In this document: positions 6,834 through 10,992 of the stretch, in pieces
How positions within the stretch are numbered: the stretch's first letter is position 1
Layout: each line of letters starts with the position of its first letter
Assembly: GCA_030665795.1 (NCBI GenBank)
Contig: DAOUZD010000008.1
Coordinates: 1 to 10,992, forward strand
DNA from: Dehalococcoides sp.
GTDB taxonomy: Bacteria; Chloroflexota; Dehalococcoidia; Dehalococcoidales; RBG-16-60-22
DNA: 10,992 bases
Direction of reading: 5' to 3'
The notes under the pieces: model-generated
Told to the model about the DNA's origin: nothing
The model's database searches: none
The model's input: only the letters and a program-made list of their open reading frames with translations
Position numbers and translations under genes: made by a program

Positions 6834-8393
6834 TTAGTCTGTAACTTCACTGATGGGAACTTGAAGTTTAACTGTGGTCCCACCTCCACCCGGTTTTGAA
6901 TCTACGACAATACTGCCATTGATTACTCTGGCTCGTTCCTGCATGCTTCTTAATCCTATACGCGAGCCATCAATACTGTCAGCACTGGCAGCAGGGTCAA
7001 AACCTTTACCATTATCGTTAACAATAACGCTTAGGTAATCCTTCTTAAATTCCATCAGAACCCGTATTTCAGAAGCATCGGCATGCTTTCTGGTATTAGT
7101 TATGGCTTCTCTTGCAATGTAATATATGCTTCTCTCAGTCTCCGGTGTCAGCCGTGTCATGGTACCTCGCATATCAAGATAGCAGTCAATGTTCCCGTCT
7201 CTTTCCAGATTACTGAGATAATCCTGTACTGCAGAATAAAGCCCTGCTTTTTCCAGAACTGGCGGATGAAGGTCACAAATTATCCTGCGTAGCCCATCAA
7301 CGCTCTGGGCTAGTAACTGTGGTATATTGCTCAACTTGGACTTGGCTTTATCAAGTTGATTTCTAATAATCAATTCCCGACATGCCTCAATGCTATACTG
7401 GGAGGCGACAATTGACTGAACTGGACCATCGTGAAGTTCTAATGATAGTCTCAATCGCTCGTCTTCCGAGGTGGAAATCACCCGCCTTAGTAGGCGTTGC
7501 ACTTCACCCTGTTCTTTTCGTAAGCCTTCAAATAGCCTGGCATTGGCTATAGCTATAGCGCTCTGTCCGGAGAGTGTTGACAAAAACTCGTAGTCGCTTT
7601 GTTTAAAGACTTTACCACTTCCAGACTTGGTAGCCTTCATTATCCCGATAGCCTTTCCGCCGGTTACCAGAGGCAAATATATGTCGCAGCCAGACTTTTG
7701 GAGTTCAATCATCTCCACACTGTCAATTACGTTCCCATCTCCCTTAGCCCTAATTACCGGCTTCAAAGTTGAAGTAGCTCTTACTGCTATTTCATCGCTG
7801 ATTGTCTGACCAATCTCCTGTGTTGGTAAAGCTCCAAGTGCTGCCTTCATAATCAGATTGCCGGTGTCATCCAGCAGTAGGAGCTGTGCGGCGTCAGACC
7901 CTGTTGCCGCCATGGCAGTATCAAGAATAAGGTTTAAGAGCTTATCCTCATTTATTTCAGATAGGAATGCTTTGCTGAGTTCAAAAAGGGGCATTAGCGC
8001 TTGAAGCCTCGCATTTTCTTTTCTCAAACGACCCCTGTTTAGGGAAGCCTCAATGCTTTTAGTTAGGTTGTCAATAGTCATTGGCTTACGCACAAATCCC
8101 ACTGCCCCCAATTCCAGAGCTTCGGTAACAGTATCAATGGTTCCGTAGCCAGTGATGATAAGAGCCAAAATCTCCGGGTCCATTTCTTTAGCTCGCCGTA
8201 ATGTTTCCAGTCCGCTCATACCCGGCATCTTCACATCCAGAAGCAGCAGGTCAAAGGACTCCCGTTTAATTATTTCCAGGGCGTCAGGACCAGATGCCGC
8301 CCCCTGAGTCTCATAGCCTTTCCTTCGCAACAGCCTCATGGCTGACTCTCTGATGTGGTCCTCGTCCTCTACCACCAGTATTTTCTCAGGCAT
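6834..8393 (-). CDS. Soluble REC-GAF-HisKA_3 sensor histidine kinase
   Basis: A 519-residue cytoplasmic kinase without membrane segments. The N-terminal receiver (about 3-118) is intact, with acidic pocket VEDED, phospho-acceptor D53 (LLLDVKMPGMSG), T81 (ITGYGT) and K103 (VRKP). Its ITGYG...A...GAVGFVRKP pattern resembles NtrC-family receivers. A short coil leads to a GAF domain (about 145-288). The HisKA_3 dimerisation domain (about 300-375) has H321 followed by D in LELHDGPVQS, the NarX/DegS-type phospho-acceptor. The HATPase_c domain (about 420-515) has the N-box with N433 (REAITNTRKHA), G1 DNGKGF and G2 SRIGLRSM. Such kinases usually phosphorylate NarL-type regulators, and two follow directly. 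A receiver at the N-terminus implies that an upstream kinase controls this one. ATG 8393 has AGGGG eight bases upstream; only 16 bases separate it from the previous stop, so translational coupling is likely. Confidence 0.93.
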   Translation of the reverse strand: MPEKILVVEDEDHIRESAMRLLRRKGYETQGAASGPDALEIIKRESFDLLLLDVKMPGMSGLETLRRAKEMDPEILALIITGYGTIDTVTEALELGAVGFVRKPMTIDNLTKSIEASLNRGRLRKENARLQALMPLFELSKAFLSEINEDKLLNLILDTAMAATGSDAAQLLLLDDTGNLIMKAALGALPTQEIGQTISDEIAVRATSTLKPVIRAKGDGNVIDSVEMIELQKSGCDIYLPLVTGGKAIGIMKATKSGSGKVFKQSDYEFLSTLSGQSAIAIANARLFEGLRKEQGEVQRLLRRVISTSEDERLRLSLELHDGPVQSIVASQYSIEACRELIIRNQLDKAKSKLSNIPQLLAQSVDGLRRIICDLHPPVLEKAGLYSAVQDYLSNLERDGNIDCYLDMRGTMTRLTPETERSIYYIAREAITNTRKHADASEIRVLMEFKKDYLSVIVNDNGKGFDPAASADSIDGSRIGLRSMQERARVINGSIVVDSKPGGGGTTVKLQVPISEVTD

Positions 8394-8409
8394 TATCTTT
8401 TCCCCTTCT

Positions 8410-10476
8410 TTATCTTAAGCGCGGCAGAGCCACAATGAATTTCGTTCCAATCTTCTCGGCACTATCAACTTCTATCGTTCCCCCGTGTTCGTGTATGATA
8501 CTCTGACTCACCGTTAGTCCCAAACCGGTACCATTCGGTTTGGTGGTGAACAGCGGGTCAAATATTTTGTCGAGGGCTTCTTTAGGAATACCTGTCCCGG
8601 TATCCACGATGGTTATGACAGCATGCTCATTTTGGATAGAGGTGGTAATATCAACACGACCTCCATCTGCCATAGCATCCATAGCATTGGTGAATAGATT
8701 CAAGAACACCTGCTTTAGCTGTTCAGCACTGCCGTTGGTCATCAGTGACTCTGCGCAGTAACTCTCGCTAACAGCTATGTTGTCAGTCCTTGCTCTTAAC
8801 CGGATAAGAGTTACCACGGAGCGCAAGAGGTCATTAATATCAACAGCTGCCTTCGTGGTAGCCTCCTTTCGGGCGATGCCAAGTAAAACTTCCACTATGT
8901 TTCTGGCTCGTAGAGCCTCGGTCTCAATCGCCTTAGCATCATGTTTCATAGGGTCGCCGTCTTTCATATCTTCATGCAGAATTGTGCCAAAATTAATCAC
9001 GCTTTGTAAGCTATTATTGACTTCGTGGGCAACATTCGCTGCCAACTCGCCCAAAGAAGCCAGCTTGGAAGACCTGACCAAATGTTGCTTGAGCTCGTCA
9101 TAAAGACGAGCATTTTCTATGCCTATAGCTGCCTGATTAGCCACCAGTTGTAATAGATGCCTGTCTTCAGTGGAGTAGGGTTGGTCTGATTGTTTTTTAC
9201 TGAGGAGCAGGATACCAGCCAAACTATCCTTTGTTTTCAACGGGATAAGAAGCTCTGCCTGATTTTTCTCCAGTAGCTCTTTTTCACTATCGTTCATAAA
9301 TTTTAGAGCCGGAATGACATCAATATCGCTGATATCAATTAACCCATCGGATTGCCTCATTGCCAGAACCATAACGCTATCGGTGGAGAAACGCATCCGT
9401 CCTTTACTCTTTTCACCGGTATGGTGATATTTAACAAAGTCCCCAGACTCCTCTGAAGGGAGAAGCAAGTAAACGCCGTGGCTCTGCATAGCTCGGACAA
9501 TCGTAGTAAGCAACGAGGATGACAGCTGCTTCAGGTCAGTAACATCCTTTATACTCCTGGAAAAGCTTGACAAAGCCTGGAGGTGGTCATACCGCTCACG
9601 GAAGAACCATTTATCCACCATTCTCTGTACCCTGGACAAGAGGGGCTGAAAGATTGCCGCAAGAATAAATATGGTTACCGCGGCAATAGCTATTGAAGCA
9701 GGGCTGGTCAGTTGCTGGAATGAGGTGGTGAGCAGGAAAATAACGCTGCCAAAAACGCCCAGAATGAACATACTTATCAGGGTATAAGCAGCTCCGCGGC
9801 GCAGCACTAATCTCATTTCCAGGAGACCGTATTTCAGCATGGCAATTGTAGCCAGCACGCAGAATACTATGTTACCAATAATACCCAGGGGATACATATT
9901 GACACCTAAGGGTGGGAGATAGTCAGTGGTGCCTCCGATGAACATTACTACTAATCCGGCGATAACATACGAATCACGGGTTTTCTCGCTGAGAACCCGG
10001 GTCTGCCGATAGTGCTTTATCAGCATGATTAACCCGAGTGCTAGCGGTGCGTATACCAGTAGCACATAGGGGAAGAAGGCCGGACCAATAATCGGGGCTT
10101 TACCATACCACATCAGTTGCATTCCACTGACCACCAGTCCGGTAGGAATCAGACCAATGAAGACCACATAAAAGAAATACAGGGTGTAGAGGAGCCGATT
10201 CTGTTTGGTATTGCCGGTAAAACTAGCAGTGAACTTGTAGAAGAGCAGAGCGGCGCTTAATATCGCAATGAAAACGAATTTCTCCCAGAAGAAAGCGATT
10301 TCTAGATTGGAAGCGGAGCGCATCAGGAAAATGAAAAGACCCCATAAGCCCATACAGGCGAGAAAAAGGGAGAAGGGTTTTCTGGCAACATGACGTAAGC
10401 CACTGCGTATGAGAAGGATTAACAACCCTACACAGAATGCAACCTCTGCTAACGGTATAATAAGGTATGCGCTCAT
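8410..10476 (-). CDS. Membrane sensor histidine kinase (multi-TM, GAF, HisKA, HATPase)
   Basis: A 688-residue kinase. Residues 1-280 hold about eight or nine hydrophobic segments (near 5-25, 35-53, 66-84, 97-118, 136-155, 170-183, 197-215, 230-250, 260-280), resembling the HisK_N_7TM type of membrane sensor. A GAF domain spans about 300-458, ending in the typical ANQAAIGIENARLY. HisKA (about 470-540) carries H484 in NVAHEVNN, the NtrB/AtoS-like (HPK4) form. HATPase_c (about 585-688) has the N-box N597 in LNLFTNAMDAM, G1 DTGTGIP (625-631), an F-box around FDPLFTTK and G2 GTGLGL (649-654). All catalytic parts look intact. It appears to be the first gene of the signalling operon; the next kinase begins 16 bases after its stop. 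The receiver of that kinase is NtrC-like, matching this kinase class. ATG 10476 has AAGGGG upstream, but at a long 13-base spacing. The ligand is unknown. Confidence 0.92.
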   Translation of the reverse strand: MSAYLIIPLAEVAFCVGLLILLIRSGLRHVARKPFSLFLACMGLWGLFIFLMRSASNLEIAFFWEKFVFIAILSAALLFYKFTASFTGNTKQNRLLYTLYFFYVVFIGLIPTGLVVSGMQLMWYGKAPIIGPAFFPYVLLVYAPLALGLIMLIKHYRQTRVLSEKTRDSYVIAGLVVMFIGGTTDYLPPLGVNMYPLGIIGNIVFCVLATIAMLKYGLLEMRLVLRRGAAYTLISMFILGVFGSVIFLLTTSFQQLTSPASIAIAAVTIFILAAIFQPLLSRVQRMVDKWFFRERYDHLQALSSFSRSIKDVTDLKQLSSSLLTTIVRAMQSHGVYLLLPSEESGDFVKYHHTGEKSKGRMRFSTDSVMVLAMRQSDGLIDISDIDVIPALKFMNDSEKELLEKNQAELLIPLKTKDSLAGILLLSKKQSDQPYSTEDRHLLQLVANQAAIGIENARLYDELKQHLVRSSKLASLGELAANVAHEVNNSLQSVINFGTILHEDMKDGDPMKHDAKAIETEALRARNIVEVLLGIARKEATTKAAVDINDLLRSVVTLIRLRARTDNIAVSESYCAESLMTNGSAEQLKQVFLNLFTNAMDAMADGGRVDITTSIQNEHAVITIVDTGTGIPKEALDKIFDPLFTTKPNGTGLGLTVSQSIIHEHGGTIEVDSAEKIGTKFIVALPRLR

Positions 10477-10492
10477 AAAAAATTAGCTACCC

Positions 10493-10514
10493 CTTCGTTT
10501 TTCTCTTTACGAAG
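10493..10514 (-). promoter_or_regulatory. Inverted repeat overlapping the membrane kinase's ribosome binding site
   Basis: In the minus-strand leader, CTTCGT and ACGAAG (10514-10509 and 10498-10493) are perfect 6-base inverted arms around a 10-base A/G-rich loop. The 3' arm runs into the AAGGGG (10495-10490) that is the only Shine-Dalgarno-like sequence before ATG 10476. Pairing would partly hide it. Stem stability is modest, so function is uncertain. Confidence 0.3.
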
Positions 10515-10589
10515 TTATTCATTGTCGGCAATGTACTCCATAATCTAGCTAAATGTGATTTCCCATACAAGCCCAACACCCTCGCTTTT

Positions 10590-10992
10590 CTAAGATTTTT
10601 TAATACTTAGTAGAACCAGTTTGTTGATTACATCGTCAGGAGCATTCATCCGAGGCGGTTTCCGTAAAGGCAATTCCATCCCCAACTTCTTTGTTTCCTC
10701 GTAGTAATCGCTGAAGGTCCCGGGATGAAGCAGGGTTACCTCAAGAGGCCGAATATCCATCATAGTATCCAGGTCATTGTAGAAACAGTCTATTTTCTTC
10801 AATTCTTGGTGCAGGCTTGATGTTACCTCTGCCGGCTTGAGCCTATTATCAAGTTCCATATACAGGTGTAGTTTTGGTTCGCCATTTTTGGCTTCCTTGC
10901 GGATTGACCATTCGGTATGGTCTAGACCAGCATTAGCAATCGCCTGCGCTACAGTTTTCTCACTTAACCTGGTGAAGCCGGCTATATCCAGC
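10590..10992 (-). CDS. GH3-family adenylating enzyme, C-terminal fragment (5' end off window)
   Basis: The frame stays open to the right edge, giving 134 visible codons; the ATG at 10859 is internal. The visible part matches what I know of the C-terminal domain of GH3-like proteins (the auxin-responsive GH3 fold of the acyl-adenylate-forming superfamily). It has FTRLSEKTVAQAI with a following helix, then LEVTLLHPGTFSDYYEET and KPPRMNAPDDV near the end, like the late GTF...Y and KPPRMN region of bacterial GH3 homologues. Plant GH3 enzymes join amino acids to acyl adenylates such as jasmonate or auxin; the bacterial substrate is unknown and the nucleotide-binding N-terminal domain is not in view. 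It lies upstream of the membrane kinase on the same strand with a 113-base gap, so it may or may not share that transcript. No obvious terminator follows its TAG stop. Confidence 0.72.
   Translation of the reverse strand, partial: LDIAGFTRLSEKTVAQAIANAGLDHTEWSIRKEAKNGEPKLHLYMELDNRLKPAEVTSSLHQELKKIDCFYNDLDTMMDIRPLEVTLLHPGTFSDYYEETKKLGMELPLRKPPRMNAPDDVINKLVLLSIKKS

Noticed and set aside
7083..9103. Several + strand open frames of 60-110 codons opposite the two kinase genes
   Set aside because: They lie wholly within well-supported kinase genes on the other strand and show no domain or ribosome site of their own.
10515..10589. Promoter for the membrane kinase operon
   Set aside because: The best hexamer pairs on the minus strand (TTGCCG-16-TAAAGA and TTGTAT-17-TAGATT) match the consensus too poorly to call; the operon may also be read through from the GH3 gene.
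10824..10859. DNRLKPAEV in the GH3 fragment resembling DNRLRPAEV in the 57-bp repeat of the DivIVA-like protein
   Set aside because: Likeness is limited to about nine residues, the DNA differs at many positions, and the GH3 segment fits its own domain context, so chance is the simpler explanation.
1..10992. Mobile elements, CRISPR arrays, tRNA or rRNA genes
   Set aside because: No transposase, integrase, phage gene, regularly spaced direct repeats with spacers, or structured RNA gene was seen; the only tandem repeats are the coding ones at 2215-2232 and 2613-2783.

Overview
The window carries eight genes of a bacterial chromosome with mid-range base composition (by eye, slightly under half G+C). 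The mix of genes recalls Chloroflexota of the Dehalococcoidia kind: a zinc-hook SbcC, a GH3-family adenylating enzyme, a lone PilB/GspE ATPase, and a DivIVA-like coiled-coil protein with a C-terminal alpha/beta domain. That placement is inference from gene content only. There is no rRNA, tRNA, insertion sequence, phage gene or CRISPR array.

Layout. The left edge (to 2006, + strand) is the C-terminal two thirds of an SbcC/Rad50-type nuclease ATPase. It converges on a minus-strand block that fills the rest of the window. In transcription order (right to left) that block holds: the C-terminus of a GH3-family protein running off the right edge (10992-10590); a multi-pass membrane histidine kinase (10476-8410); a soluble REC-GAF-histidine kinase (8393-6834); two NarL/LuxR-type response regulators (6782-6102 and 6068-5367); a PilB/GspE ATPase (5321-3636); and, after a 249-base gap with its own promoter-like sequence, a DivIVA-like coiled-coil protein with a 57-bp tandem repeat (3386-2199).

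How the genes may work together. The membrane kinase through the ATPase are spaced 16 to 51 bases apart and look like one operon. The membrane kinase has an NtrB-like HisKA domain. The soluble kinase begins with an NtrC-like receiver and ends in a NarX/DegS-type HisKA_3 kinase, which normally pairs with NarL-type regulators. The simplest reading is a two-tier cascade: membrane kinase to the receiver of the second kinase, then second kinase to one or both regulators. A pilus or secretion motor ATPase is the last gene of the operon, with no other pilus gene in view.

Three of the annotated starts differ from the longest reading frame because a clear Shine-Dalgarno sequence points to an internal start. 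The intergenic regions hold a few candidate regulatory signals: a promoter with a flanking 34-base inverted repeat before the DivIVA-like gene, a 12-base sequence shared by two leaders, and a weak terminator-like hairpin between the convergent genes.
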